A DNA stretch of 64,000 nt from a virus. The position numbers were made by a program, and so were the translations under genes. Positions within the stretch are counted from its first letter, which is position 1. Each line of letters starts with the position of its first letter. The notes beneath the pieces are model-generated. The model worked only from the letters and a program-made list of their open reading frames with translations. It had not been told where the DNA came from and ran no database searches. Below are positions 21,908 to 30,068 of this stretch, one piece after another. The stretch is taken from positions 1 to 64,000 of the IMG/VR virus record IMGVR_UViG_3300008117_006248. One strand, 5' to 3'.

Positions 21908-22666
21908 ATGATAAAACTTTCAGTTATAATACCAGGAATAAGACCTCAAAATTGGCAAAAAATTTATGAAAGCGTTAAGGATTCTTTAGGTTCTTATCAG
22001 TTTGAAATGGTCGCTATAGGCCCAAACTTACCAAGTTCTTTTTTTAACGACAAATTAAATTTTAAATACGTAAGAGATTTTGGACACCCCAGCAGATGTT
22101 TGCAAATAGCTTCGATTTTATCTTCTGGAGAATATCTATGTTGGCTTCCTGATGACATTATTTTAGAATCAGGCTCTCTTGGTAAATGCGTCGAATTTAT
22201 GATTGGAAAATCATCTTTGGACGGAATGACGCTAAGATATTCGGAAGGGCAAGGATTTACAGGCTCTCAAGACAAAGATGACTCTTATTGGATCGGATAC
22301 ACCCACCCAGACCAAAGATTTCCGCATGTAAACAAAGATTGGAAAATAGCGCCAGTGTTTTTATATAACAGAAACCATTTTATATCAATTGGAGGTTTGG
22401 ATTGTAGATTCGAGCATATAAATTTTAATACTCATGATTTTGCTTATAGAACTCAAGCTTTAGGTGGCAAAATTTACCTTTCTCCAACTAAAGTTTTTAG
22501 CGCAGACTGGACTCCAAACGATCCTATTATATCTGGGGCTCATTATGAAAATGACGCGCCATTATTCGCTCAAATATATTCTCAACAAAATTTTATTAGA
22601 AACGTGAGCATTGATAATTGGAAAGACCAACCAAATTATTGGCCAAGAAGAAATTATAAAATATGA
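21908..22666 (+). CDS. GT2-like glycosyltransferase
   Basis: The protein has 252 residues from ATG 21908 (TAATATG after the previous stop); an in-frame ATG 18 nt upstream is possible. 'IKLSVIIPGIRPQNWQKIYESVKDSL' and 'GEYLCWLPDDIILESGSL' give the GT-A start and the DD(I/A) metal site. It ends with a Trp/Pro/Arg-rich tail. ATGA overlap with the methyltransferase gene. Confidence 0.75.
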   Translation: MIKLSVIIPGIRPQNWQKIYESVKDSLGSYQFEMVAIGPNLPSSFFNDKLNFKYVRDFGHPSRCLQIASILSSGEYLCWLPDDIILESGSLGKCVEFMIGKSSLDGMTLRYSEGQGFTGSQDKDDSYWIGYTHPDQRFPHVNKDWKIAPVFLYNRNHFISIGGLDCRFEHINFNTHDFAYRTQALGGKIYLSPTKVFSADWTPNDPIISGAHYENDAPLFAQIYSQQNFIRNVSIDNWKDQPNYWPRRNYKI

Positions 22667-23220
22667 AACTGCACCTAGGCTGTTATCGCAAAAAAATTCA
22701 CGGCTATACTAATATAGACATACGAGAAGAAGTAAATCCAGACTTAGTTGACGATGTTTTCTCTTTAGAAAAAATCTCAAATAATTCAGCGGAATTAATT
22801 TATGCCTGTCATGTTTTAGAGCATGCTAGACTGGATGAGGCTAAAAAAGCTTTTGCAAGATGGAATTCTATATTAAAGCCAGAAGGTGTTCTCAGAATAG
22901 CCGTTCCCGATTTGGAAGCTGTTTTTGATTATTATAAACAAACTGGAAATATTGCAGAGCTTAGATCTTTTATATATGGTTCTCAAAAGCATCCATACGA
23001 TATCCATTACACTGGATGGGATTTTCATTCTCTAAAGAATGACTTGGAACAATGTGGATTTAAAAATGTACGCAGATACGACTGGAGAGAAACTGATCAT
23101 TTTTATATTGATGATTATAGCCAATCTTATATGCCTAAAATTTCCTATAAATCAAGAAGAATCAACGATATAATAGAAGGAAAATTAATGAGCTTAAATG
23201 TAGAGGCCACTAAACAATGA
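22663..23220 (+). CDS. SAM-dependent methyltransferase (class I)
   Basis: The protein has 185 residues. 'KLHLGCYRKKIHGYTNIDIRE' is motif I, with a GCG-type SAM loop replaced by GCY, followed by the acidic post-I residue. 'AELIYACHVLEHARLDEAKKAFARWNSILKPEGVLRIAVPDLE' is the Methyltransf_11 core (HvLEH...L...R.LkPGG.l.i..pd). It probably methylates a sugar on the phage-encoded glycan; a small-molecule role is also possible. Overlaps: 4 nt with both neighbours. Confidence 0.85.
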   Translation: MKLHLGCYRKKIHGYTNIDIREEVNPDLVDDVFSLEKISNNSAELIYACHVLEHARLDEAKKAFARWNSILKPEGVLRIAVPDLEAVFDYYKQTGNIAELRSFIYGSQKHPYDIHYTGWDFHSLKNDLEQCGFKNVRRYDWRETDHFYIDDYSQSYMPKISYKSRRINDIIEGKLMSLNVEATKQ

Positions 23221-24146
23221 AAATTCTAGTAACAGGAGGCAATGGATTAGTCGGCAATGCTATCAAAAAAATTGCATCAAAAAATCCACAATTTGATTTT
23301 ATTTTTGTCGGCAGAGAAGATTGCGATTTAACTAAAGAAAGCCAAGTCGAGTCTCTCTTTTTAAACTATAAGCCAAATTATGTCATTCATACCGCCGCTA
23401 AAGTAGGTGGAATTGGTGGCAATATGATCGGCCACGCTGACTATTTTTATCAAAATATTTTAATTAATTCTTTTCTAATACACTATTCGTGGAAATATAA
23501 TGTAGAAAAACTTTTAGCATTTTCTTCGGTTTGCGTTTTCCCAGATGACTCTCAAATTCTTAAAGAAGAGAATATGCATAATGGGCCTCCATTTTCTGGA
23601 AATTTTGCCTATGCTTTTGCGAAAAGAATGGTTGATGTTCAAATAAGAGCTTACAAACACCAGCACAATATTAAAAATTATTGCTCTATTATTCCTTCCA
23701 ACATAATTGGAACTCATGATTTTTATAATTTGCAACACGGGCATGTTCTTCCGAGCTTAATACACAAAATTTATTTAGCCAAAAAAAACAACTCTAACCT
23801 AGAAGTTTGGGGAGACGGCAAGTCCCTTAGAGAGTTTATTTTTGCCGATGATCTTGCCCTAGCTTTGGTTGATTTGCTAAAGAAAAGCAACATACCTGAA
23901 AGACTAACTATAGCTGGAAACAAACAGTATTCTATAAAAGATATTGTAGATATGCTTGTTAAAGCTTCAGGATTTGCAGGAGAGGTCATTTTCAATGGTG
24001 CTAAACCCAACGGCCAAAGAAATCGACAATCCGATTTATCTTTATTCAACAGCTTATTTCCAAATTTTAATTTTACAAACATCGAAGAAGCTGTTAAAAT
24101 TAGTTACGACTGGTTCGAGAAAAACTATCCCAACATAAGACTATGA
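23217..24146 (+). CDS. GDP-L-fucose synthase / GDP-L-colitose synthase-like epimerase-reductase
   Basis: The protein has 309 residues. 'KILVTGGNGLVGNAI' (NADP site), 'HTAAKVGGIGGN', 'LLAFSSVCVFPD', Tyr132 and Lys136 in 'YAFAKRM', 'QHGHVLPSLIHK' and 'EVWGDGKSLREFIFADDLA' are the hallmarks of the GDP-fucose synthase (Fcl/WcaG) family. It epimerises and reduces a GDP-4-keto-6-deoxymannose. The ColC enzyme of colitose synthesis belongs to this same family and would act on the 3-deoxy product of ColD, encoded by the next gene. The two activities cannot be told apart by eye. Confidence 0.85.
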   Translation: MKILVTGGNGLVGNAIKKIASKNPQFDFIFVGREDCDLTKESQVESLFLNYKPNYVIHTAAKVGGIGGNMIGHADYFYQNILINSFLIHYSWKYNVEKLLAFSSVCVFPDDSQILKEENMHNGPPFSGNFAYAFAKRMVDVQIRAYKHQHNIKNYCSIIPSNIIGTHDFYNLQHGHVLPSLIHKIYLAKKNNSNLEVWGDGKSLREFIFADDLALALVDLLKKSNIPERLTIAGNKQYSIKDIVDMLVKASGFAGEVIFNGAKPNGQRNRQSDLSLFNSLFPNFNFTNIEEAVKISYDWFEKNYPNIRL

Positions 24147-25324
24147 ATATAAAATGGCCATTAATGCACAACAATATCTCTCGCTCAGACGCGAATGCTA
24201 TTATTGATTTTTTGTCTCAAGACCCGCTGCCTATTCTTACCAACGCTTCGAAAGTAAAAGAGTTTGAGCAAAAGTGGGGCGAATGGTTGGGTACTAAATA
24301 CAACGTGATGGTGAACTCGGGCAGCGCAGCGAATGAGCTATCTTTGCTTTATCTTAAGCATAAATTCCCTCAAGGAGGAGAGGTCATTGTTCCCCCTATG
24401 GCGTGGGTTTCAGACGTCGCTGCCGTTTTGCAAAATGATTTTACTCCTGTTTTTTGCGATATTAAATTAAACAACCTTGCCCTCGATATCGAAGATGTTA
24501 AAAAGAAAATCACACCCAGAACAAGAGCTATTATTTTAATACATATCCTTGGATACAACGGTATTTCAGATGAGCTAATCCAAATCTGCAAAGAAAAAAA
24601 TATCTTATTGATTGAAGATGTTTGTGAGTCTCATGGGGCCACATTCAAAGGCCAAAAAGTCGGCACATTTGGTGATATTTCTAATTTTTCATTTTATTAT
24701 GCCCATCACATGACCTCTATCGAAGGAGGGATGATAAGCACAAATAATCATGACATATATCAATTAATTAGAGCTTTTAGATCTCACGGCATGCTTAGAG
24801 AAACCACGGACGAAAGTTTAAAGCAAAAAGTTTTAAATGAACATCCAGATCTTAATAAAGATTTCGTTTTCCTAGAAGCTGCTCATAATTTTAGATCAAC
24901 AGAAATCAACGCTATATTAGCCCTAAATCAAATACAAAATCTAGACGAAAATAATAAAATACGAGCAGAAAATTTAGATATATTTTTAAATAATTTAAAC
25001 CCAGAAAAGTTTTTCGTTGATTTCGACAGAGTAGGCAACTCTAATTACGCTTTCACGTTAATTCTAAAAAAACCAGATTGGGCATTAAGAATTAATGTAG
25101 AAACAGCATTGCGCAATGCAGGTATTGAGTTTAGGCGAGGTTTGTCTGGCGGAGGCAACCAACTACGTCAACCCTATCTTAAGAGATTATTTGGAAATAG
25201 TTATCTTAATTTTCCAATAACTGATCACTGCCATAACTTTGGCTGGTACATTGGAAACTACCCAGAACTTCCAAAACAGCGAATTACAGAGCTTACTTCT
25301 ATCGTAAATGATTTACCTTCATGA
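24143..25324 (+). CDS. colD: ColD-like GDP-4-keto-6-deoxymannose 3-dehydratase (DegT/DnrJ family)
   Basis: The protein has 393 residues of the DegT/DnrJ/EryC1 PLP fold: 'NVMVNSGSAANELSLLYLK', 'IEDVCESHGAT', 'GDISNFSFYYAHHMTSIEGGMI'. In aminotransferases the last motif carries the PLP lysine (SFHATKNLTTGEGG); here that position is His188. As I recall, His replaces Lys at the same residue number in E. coli ColD, which uses it to dehydrate GDP-4-keto-6-deoxymannose at C3. With gmd at 27030 and the Fcl/ColC-like gene before it, the set points to GDP-L-colitose or a related 3,6-dideoxy sugar. The His-for-Lys change makes an aminotransferase role unlikely. Confidence 0.85.
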   Translation: MNIKWPLMHNNISRSDANAIIDFLSQDPLPILTNASKVKEFEQKWGEWLGTKYNVMVNSGSAANELSLLYLKHKFPQGGEVIVPPMAWVSDVAAVLQNDFTPVFCDIKLNNLALDIEDVKKKITPRTRAIILIHILGYNGISDELIQICKEKNILLIEDVCESHGATFKGQKVGTFGDISNFSFYYAHHMTSIEGGMISTNNHDIYQLIRAFRSHGMLRETTDESLKQKVLNEHPDLNKDFVFLEAAHNFRSTEINAILALNQIQNLDENNKIRAENLDIFLNNLNPEKFFVDFDRVGNSNYAFTLILKKPDWALRINVETALRNAGIEFRRGLSGGGNQLRQPYLKRLFGNSYLNFPITDHCHNFGWYIGNYPELPKQRITELTSIVNDLPS

Positions 25325-26298
25325 TTTTAGTCAAATCTCCATTTAGAGTATCATTTTTTGGCGGATCAACCGACTATGCTGATTTTTATGAGCAGCATGG
25401 CTCTTTTATATTCGGGTGTGCTATCAATAAATATGCATATCTTTCTATCAGAAACAAGCCTAAAATTTTATCAGAAGCCAGCACCATAAGTTATTCTAAG
25501 TTTGAACGAGTTAAAGATTTAAGAGATATAGAAAATCCTTTGATCAGAGAAACTTTAAAATATTTCGGAGTAAATGGATCAATAGAATTTATCTCTTTTT
25601 CTGATATTCCATCTAGAACTGGCCTAGGAGGCTCTTCTTCTTATTGCGTCGGCATGAGCCATCTTTTAAGAACCTTTTTAGGCAAAGAAATATCAAAAAA
25701 ACAAATAGCAAAAGATGCTATAGAAATAGAAAGGAATATTCTCAAAGAAAGCGGAGGAATCCAAGACCAGATTTGGGCAGCGTATGGCGGTTTAAATACG
25801 ATAGAAATACAAAAAAATGGAAACTTCTTTGTAAAACCATTGCCAATCACAAATGAATTCAAGCAGCATCTCCGCGATTCAATGATTCTAATTTATTCTA
25901 ACGAGCAAAGAATTTCTGATAACGTAGCTAAATCTCACGAAAATAAAGATAAAATGCCAATCTTGAAATTGGCTTACGAAGCTTATAATCATTTACTTTC
26001 CGAAGACATTAAATCTATGGGAAATCTTATGTACAATGCTTGGCTCGAAAAATCTAAAATTTCCAGCCATGTTTCTACCAAATCTGTTGAGTCTATAATA
26101 TCTTCATGTATGAACGCTGGGGCTTATGGAGCTAAATTGCTAGGAGCTGGAGGATGTGGATTCGTCTTGGTTTTATGCGACCCCTCCGTTAAGAAAAAAA
26201 TATCAGAAATTTTTGCAGATAATATTTTAGAATTTGATTTTGACTATAATGGAGCTTATACAATCTTTGATAATTCATATGGATCATCCATTAAATGA
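25321..26298 (+). CDS. GHMP-family sugar kinase (heptose-7-phosphate kinase/HddA-like)
   Basis: The protein has 325 residues. 'KSPFRVSFFGGSTDYADFYEQHG' (N-terminal sugar-binding motif), 'SRTGLGGSSSYCVGMSHLL' (the P..GLGSSS ATP motif 2) and 'AGAYGAKLLGAGGCGFVLVL' (motif 3) are the GHMP signatures. The pattern is closest to D-glycero-D-manno-heptose 7-phosphate 1-kinase (HddA) or fucokinase-like enzymes. It would phosphorylate a sugar at C1 ahead of nucleotide activation by the next gene. ATGA overlap with the ColD-like gene. Confidence 0.85.
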   Translation: MILVKSPFRVSFFGGSTDYADFYEQHGSFIFGCAINKYAYLSIRNKPKILSEASTISYSKFERVKDLRDIENPLIRETLKYFGVNGSIEFISFSDIPSRTGLGGSSSYCVGMSHLLRTFLGKEISKKQIAKDAIEIERNILKESGGIQDQIWAAYGGLNTIEIQKNGNFFVKPLPITNEFKQHLRDSMILIYSNEQRISDNVAKSHENKDKMPILKLAYEAYNHLLSEDIKSMGNLMYNAWLEKSKISSHVSTKSVESIISSCMNAGAYGAKLLGAGGCGFVLVLCDPSVKKKISEIFADNILEFDFDYNGAYTIFDNSYGSSIK

Positions 26299-26725
26299 TT
26301 TTAGAGTCGGTATCGTATCTGGATATTTTAATCCAATACACTATGGACATATAGAATATATCGATGGCGCAAAAGATAATTGCGACCTTTTGATAGCTAT
26401 AGTCAATAGCGATTTACAAGTTTTTTTGAAAGGAAGCAAGCGCTTCATGGACGAAGAGCATAGAAGAAAAATCGTTTCTAGATTAAAATCTGTTGATATA
26501 GCTACTATTTCCATTGACAAAGATAAAACTCAATGCGCTACTTTAATTAAAATAAGAGAGATGTTTCCTAAATATAAAATGTACTTTTTTAATAGCGGAG
26601 ATAGAAAGGAAGGCAACCTCGTATCGGCAGAATCTGAAACATGTAAAGCTCATAATATTTTTGAAATCGTATTAGATTTGCCTAAAATATATTCATCAAG
26701 TGATTTATTAAAAAATAATTTATGA
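26279..26725 (+). CDS. Cytidylyltransferase-like nucleotidyltransferase (HldE/TagD type)
   Basis: The protein has 148 residues from ATG 26279, 20 nt inside the kinase gene (two earlier in-frame ATGs lie further inside). 'VGIVSGYFNPIHYGHIEYI' carries the HxGH nucleotide motif (HYGH), and 'FNSGDRKEGN' and 'IYSSSDLLK' match the GDR and SSS ends of the HldE-C/RfaE-type domain. It likely joins NTP to a sugar 1-phosphate (ADP- or CDP-linked). With the GHMP kinase it forms a kinase-nucleotidyltransferase pair for a second activated sugar. Confidence 0.82.
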   Translation: MDHPLNDFRVGIVSGYFNPIHYGHIEYIDGAKDNCDLLIAIVNSDLQVFLKGSKRFMDEEHRRKIVSRLKSVDIATISIDKDKTQCATLIKIREMFPKYKMYFFNSGDRKEGNLVSAESETCKAHNIFEIVLDLPKIYSSSDLLKNNL

Positions 26726-27030
26726 CATTCAAAGAATATTACCAAATGTATTTGACTTTGCACAAAAATAAATGGAACAGAAGACTTCATGTTCTTGGGC
26801 AATTAGTCACGATTGCTTATTTTATTGCGTGTGTTTATTTGGTGTTTTGGAAGTCTTTGTTTTTCTTACCGTTGTTTATAGCTCTTCCTTTCGTAGTGTA
26901 CCCATTTGCATGGAGCGGTCATTTTTTCATTGAGAAAAATAAGCCAGCTGCTTTTAAGAATCCTATTTGGGCTAAAGCCGCAGATTGGGTAATGTTAAAA
27001 GATATCATCCTCGGCAGAATTGAATTCTAA
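26722..27030 (+). CDS. DUF962/Mpo1-like membrane protein
   Basis: The protein has 102 residues. 'YYQMYLTLHKNKWNRRLHVLGQ', two hydrophobic spans (about residues 30-44 and 48-64) and 'FAWSGHFFIEKNKPAAFKNPIWAKAADWVMLKDIILGRI' match the DUF962/Mpo1 family pattern (H..N..NR..H..G; SGHf.iE..kPa.f). Yeast Mpo1 is an iron-dependent lipid (2-hydroxy fatty acid) dioxygenase using conserved His. Why a phage keeps it is unknown; it might modify a lipid-linked glycan or host membrane lipid. TAATG overlap with gmd. Confidence 0.8.
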   Translation: MTFKEYYQMYLTLHKNKWNRRLHVLGQLVTIAYFIACVYLVFWKSLFFLPLFIALPFVVYPFAWSGHFFIEKNKPAAFKNPIWAKAADWVMLKDIILGRIEF

Positions 27031-28160
27031 TGAAAATTATTGTCACAGGCATACTTGGCCAAGATGGCGCCAATATGGTGGAGTATTTATTAAAAAATAC
27101 TACCGCTGAAATTTATGGAATGATTAGAAGAAGCTCTAATCCAAATTTTATAAATTGTTTAAATTTTATTGGAGATTCTAGATTTAAATTGGTTTATGGA
27201 GACCTTTCGGATAGCGTAAGCATAGATAATCTAGTAAGAGAAATCCAGCCAGATTATTTTATTAATTTTGCTGCTCAAAGTTTTGTAGGATGTAGTTGGA
27301 ATATTCCGCTTCAGACATTCGACACTAACGCTACAGGCGTAGTAAGATGCTTAGAAGCTATAAGAAGATTTAAGCCAAACTGCCGATTTTACTCTGCTGG
27401 ATCTAGTGAAGAATTTGGCGACGTTTCTGCTATTCCCCAAGACATAACCCACCCCATCCGCCCAAGGAGTCCATATGGTGCATCCAAAGCTGCTGCAAGA
27501 CATGCTGTTAAAGTTTACAGAGAGTCTTATAACTTATACGCTATACATGGAATTCTTTTTAATCACGAAGGAACTAAGAGAGGAGAAGAGTTTGTAACCA
27601 GAAAGATAACAAAGGGTGTTGCTAGAATATATCACGCTCTTAAAAATAATAAGACATTTAATCCGATAGAATTAGGTAATTTAGATGCTAAAAGAGACTG
27701 GTCCGACTCTGAAGATTTTGTTGATGGTGTATGGAAAATGTTAAATCAAGAAATTTATAGAAAAGAAGATTTTCAACCAGAACTTTATAGAGAAGAATCT
27801 TATAGTAAAAATTTACTTAAAAACATAAAAGATTATGTTCTTTCTAGCGACGAGACTCATTCTATTAGAGAATTTATTGAAATTGCATTTAATGAAATTG
27901 GAATTGAAGGAGTTTGGCACGGAACTGGAATTTTAGAAGAATATAGTATTTCTACAAAGTACGCCATCGCAAATGATCCATTGTCTTCTGTTTTAATTAA
28001 AGTAAATGAAAAATTTTACAGACCAGCAGAAGTCGATTTATTGATGGGAGACTCTACGCCAGCCAGAACAGAACTTAATTGGCTTCCAAAAACTGATTTC
28101 CAAGGTCTGGTGAAAAAGATGGTCGCCCACGACATATCTCTCCTTGACAAATCGGCTTGA
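27030..28160 (+). CDS. gmd: GDP-mannose 4,6-dehydratase
   Basis: The protein has 376 residues. 'KIIVTGILGQDGANMVEYLL' is the GxxGQDG NADP site specific to Gmd, followed by 'YGMIRRSSNPN', 'YFINFAAQSFVGCSWNIPLQTFDTNATG', 'FYSAGSSEEFGDV', Tyr149 and Lys153 in 'YGASKAA', and 'ILFNHEGTKRGEEFVTRKI'. It converts GDP-D-mannose to GDP-4-keto-6-deoxy-D-mannose, the shared precursor of fucose, colitose, perosamine and rhamnose nucleotides. An insert near residues 245-275 (charged, YSKN..) is longer than usual. The -35 box of the next operon's promoter lies inside its 3' end. Confidence 0.95.
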   Translation: MKIIVTGILGQDGANMVEYLLKNTTAEIYGMIRRSSNPNFINCLNFIGDSRFKLVYGDLSDSVSIDNLVREIQPDYFINFAAQSFVGCSWNIPLQTFDTNATGVVRCLEAIRRFKPNCRFYSAGSSEEFGDVSAIPQDITHPIRPRSPYGASKAAARHAVKVYRESYNLYAIHGILFNHEGTKRGEEFVTRKITKGVARIYHALKNNKTFNPIELGNLDAKRDWSDSEDFVDGVWKMLNQEIYRKEDFQPELYREESYSKNLLKNIKDYVLSSDETHSIREFIEIAFNEIGIEGVWHGTGILEEYSISTKYAIANDPLSSVLIKVNEKFYRPAEVDLLMGDSTPARTELNWLPKTDFQGLVKKMVAHDISLLDKSA

Positions 28161-28172
28161 TCAGGCAATACT
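28144..28172 (+). promoter_or_regulatory. Sigma-70-type leaderless promoter for the recombination-replication operon
   Basis: TTGACA (28144-28149), inside the gmd coding end, 17-nt spacer, AATACT (28167-28172), six bases, then the GTG start codon at 28179. The geometry equals that of dut. Confidence 0.75.
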
Positions 28173-28178
28173 AGGCGG

Positions 28179-28538
28179 GTGACTGCGAAAACCAAAAAGC
28201 CCAGAAGTCTAAGCAAGCAACAACAATTAATCATAAATTTTTTATTAGAAACTAAGTCTTGTAATTGGCCTAACGAGATGCGAATCGCAAATATGCTTAT
28301 TAAAGAGCATGGCTTTGAGTGGCTCATGAGCCTTAGAGGCAGGACCAAAGTTATATCGCTTGTTTGGTTTTTGGGCGAAAACGGGAAAAATTTTCTAAGA
28401 GACATCAAAAAATATCAATCCCTTTCTTTTGAAAAGGAGAAAATAATTCTAGAAGATAAACCTGTTGCCCCAGAAGTCGAAGTAAATAAAAAACCAACCT
28501 CAGTCAAAGAGTTCTTAAATCTTTTTAACAAAAAATAA
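28179..28538 (+). CDS. Hypothetical protein heading the recA-helicase operon
   Basis: The protein has 119 residues from a GTG start directly after the promoter. It is helical and basic in the first 85 residues ('LSKQQQLIINFLLETKSCNWPNEMRIANMLIKEHG', then 'RTKVISLVWFLGENGKNFL'), with a flexible, acidic then Lys-rich C-terminus. The layout hints at a replication or recombination accessory factor such as a helicase loader, but no family is recognised. It is followed after one base by the RecA-like gene. Confidence 0.6.
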   Translation: MTAKTKKPRSLSKQQQLIINFLLETKSCNWPNEMRIANMLIKEHGFEWLMSLRGRTKVISLVWFLGENGKNFLRDIKKYQSLSFEKEKIILEDKPVAPEVEVNKKPTSVKEFLNLFNKK

Positions 28539-28539
28539 T

Positions 28540-29655
28540 ATGGCAAGACCCAAGAAAGAAGTGCAAGAAGTAGCAGAAGAATCAAACGCTTCAGGAAAAC
28601 TAAAGGTTCTAGATAGCATCCTAAGCCGCAACAAAGATCACCATTATGCTTTTGATAATAATATTGATTATATCGTCAGCAGCGGCAGCTTGACTCTCGA
28701 TATTGAAATGGGCGGCGGCATTCACCCCGGTATAGTACGGTCTTCTGGAATCACTGAAGGCGGCAAGACCAGCAACGCTCTTGCCTTCGCCCGTAATTTT
28801 CAAGTATTGCACCCTGAGAAAGGTTGTATTATTTATATCAAATCAGAGGGCCGTCTTAGCGAAAATATGGTCGCTAGGTCTGGTGTTGATACAGATCCAG
28901 CAAAATGGCGAGTCATTCCTACAAACGATTATGAGTTTGTGACCGACACAATGCGCGAATTGATTAAAGATAATGATGAAGGCAACATTTACTTTTTTAT
29001 AATTGATAGCCTCGACGCTTTGGTTCCCAGAAATGATCTAGCCAAGTCTGCTACTGAAGCGAACAAAACCGCTGGAGCGGCTTTGCTCACATCAGATCTG
29101 TTGCGCAAGATGGCTGCGGCCTTTTCTTCTAGAGGCCATATTTGCTTCATTATTTCTCAAGTTAGATCTTCGATCAAGATTAACCCGTACGAGAAAGGCG
29201 ACCCAAAGGTCACTAACGCAAGCGGCGGAAATGCTGCTCTGCACTACTCCGATTGGATCCTTGAATTCCAGCAGCGGTGGAATAAAGATTTTATTTATGC
29301 TAACGCTAAAGGCGATGGCAACCCTGTTGGTCATTGGTGCAAGATAGTCTTTAGAAAGACGCCTAATGAAAAGTCTGGTAGAGAGGTCCGCTATCCAATC
29401 AAATATGGACGCTCTAACGGCTCTAGTGTTTGGGTGGAATACGAAATCGTAGACCAACTTTTAGCTTGGGAATTTGCCCACGCCAAAGGAGCGTGGATTA
29501 CCATTACCGACGAGCTTATCAAAGAACTTGCTGACAATAGTCTTGAGATGCCAAAACAACATCAAGGCGAGGCCAATCTTAAAAATTTCCTTGAAGAGCA
29601 TCAAGACATTACACAGTATTTATTCAATAAATTTATAAGCGCTCTTAAAAAGTGA
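28540..29655 (+). CDS. RecA/UvsX-like recombinase
   Basis: The protein has 371 residues. Residues 70-77 'GITEGGKT' form the Walker A loop (GxxxxGKT); 'GNIYFFIIDSLDALVPRNDL' is Walker B; 'CFIISQVRSSIKINPY' contains the strand-Gln region that senses ATP; 'NASGGNAALHYSDWILEF' matches the end of the RecA core. It catalyses homologous strand exchange on phage DNA. The N-terminal 40 residues are Lys/Glu-rich and lie outside the core. It is translationally coupled (GTGA) with the following nuclease. Confidence 0.88.
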   Translation: MARPKKEVQEVAEESNASGKLKVLDSILSRNKDHHYAFDNNIDYIVSSGSLTLDIEMGGGIHPGIVRSSGITEGGKTSNALAFARNFQVLHPEKGCIIYIKSEGRLSENMVARSGVDTDPAKWRVIPTNDYEFVTDTMRELIKDNDEGNIYFFIIDSLDALVPRNDLAKSATEANKTAGAALLTSDLLRKMAAAFSSRGHICFIISQVRSSIKINPYEKGDPKVTNASGGNAALHYSDWILEFQQRWNKDFIYANAKGDGNPVGHWCKIVFRKTPNEKSGREVRYPIKYGRSNGSSVWVEYEIVDQLLAWEFAHAKGAWITITDELIKELADNSLEMPKQHQGEANLKNFLEEHQDITQYLFNKFISALKK

Positions 29656-30068
29656 AGCTTTACAATGTGTACGGAAAGATAGTTAGCAAAAATGTCTCTC
29701 AATATTTGATTGACTGGGACGCTAATTCTCGATCCAAAGTACAATTCAACACAAAGCAATTCTTAAGGACTTACTGGAAAAATCATATAGTATACGAAGA
29801 GTTTCCCGTCTTTGGCTCTAGACTGAAAGTAGATATCGTCAACGCTACCCTCAGAATAGCCGTTGAAGTACACGGCAAGCAACACACTTCATATAATAAA
29901 TTTTTTCATGGTGAGTCTCGTCTAAACTATCTTAAATCTATTAAAAGAGATGTAGCTAAAGAGAAGTGGCTATCTATAAATAAGTTCCAACTTGTGGAAA
30001 TTTATGAAGACGAAGTCAAAAATCTTTCCGCTCAGTTTTTTAAGGATAAATTTAATATAATTCTTTAA
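29652..30068 (+). CDS. Small PD-(D/E)XK-type endonuclease
   Basis: The protein has 138 residues from GTG (29652), which overlaps the RecA-like stop as GTGA. 'SRLKVDIVNATLRIAVEVHGKQHT' gives the fold's Asp then Glu-X-Lys/Gln (D...EVHGKQ), followed by 'RDVAKEKWLSINKFQLVEIYEDE', like Vsr/DUF559-type nucleases that act on mismatched or branched DNA. A Holliday-junction or repair role next to RecA is plausible. The next gene starts on its stop (TAATG). Confidence 0.75.
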   Translation: MKLYNVYGKIVSKNVSQYLIDWDANSRSKVQFNTKQFLRTYWKNHIVYEEFPVFGSRLKVDIVNATLRIAVEVHGKQHTSYNKFFHGESRLNYLKSIKRDVAKEKWLSINKFQLVEIYEDEVKNLSAQFFKDKFNIIL

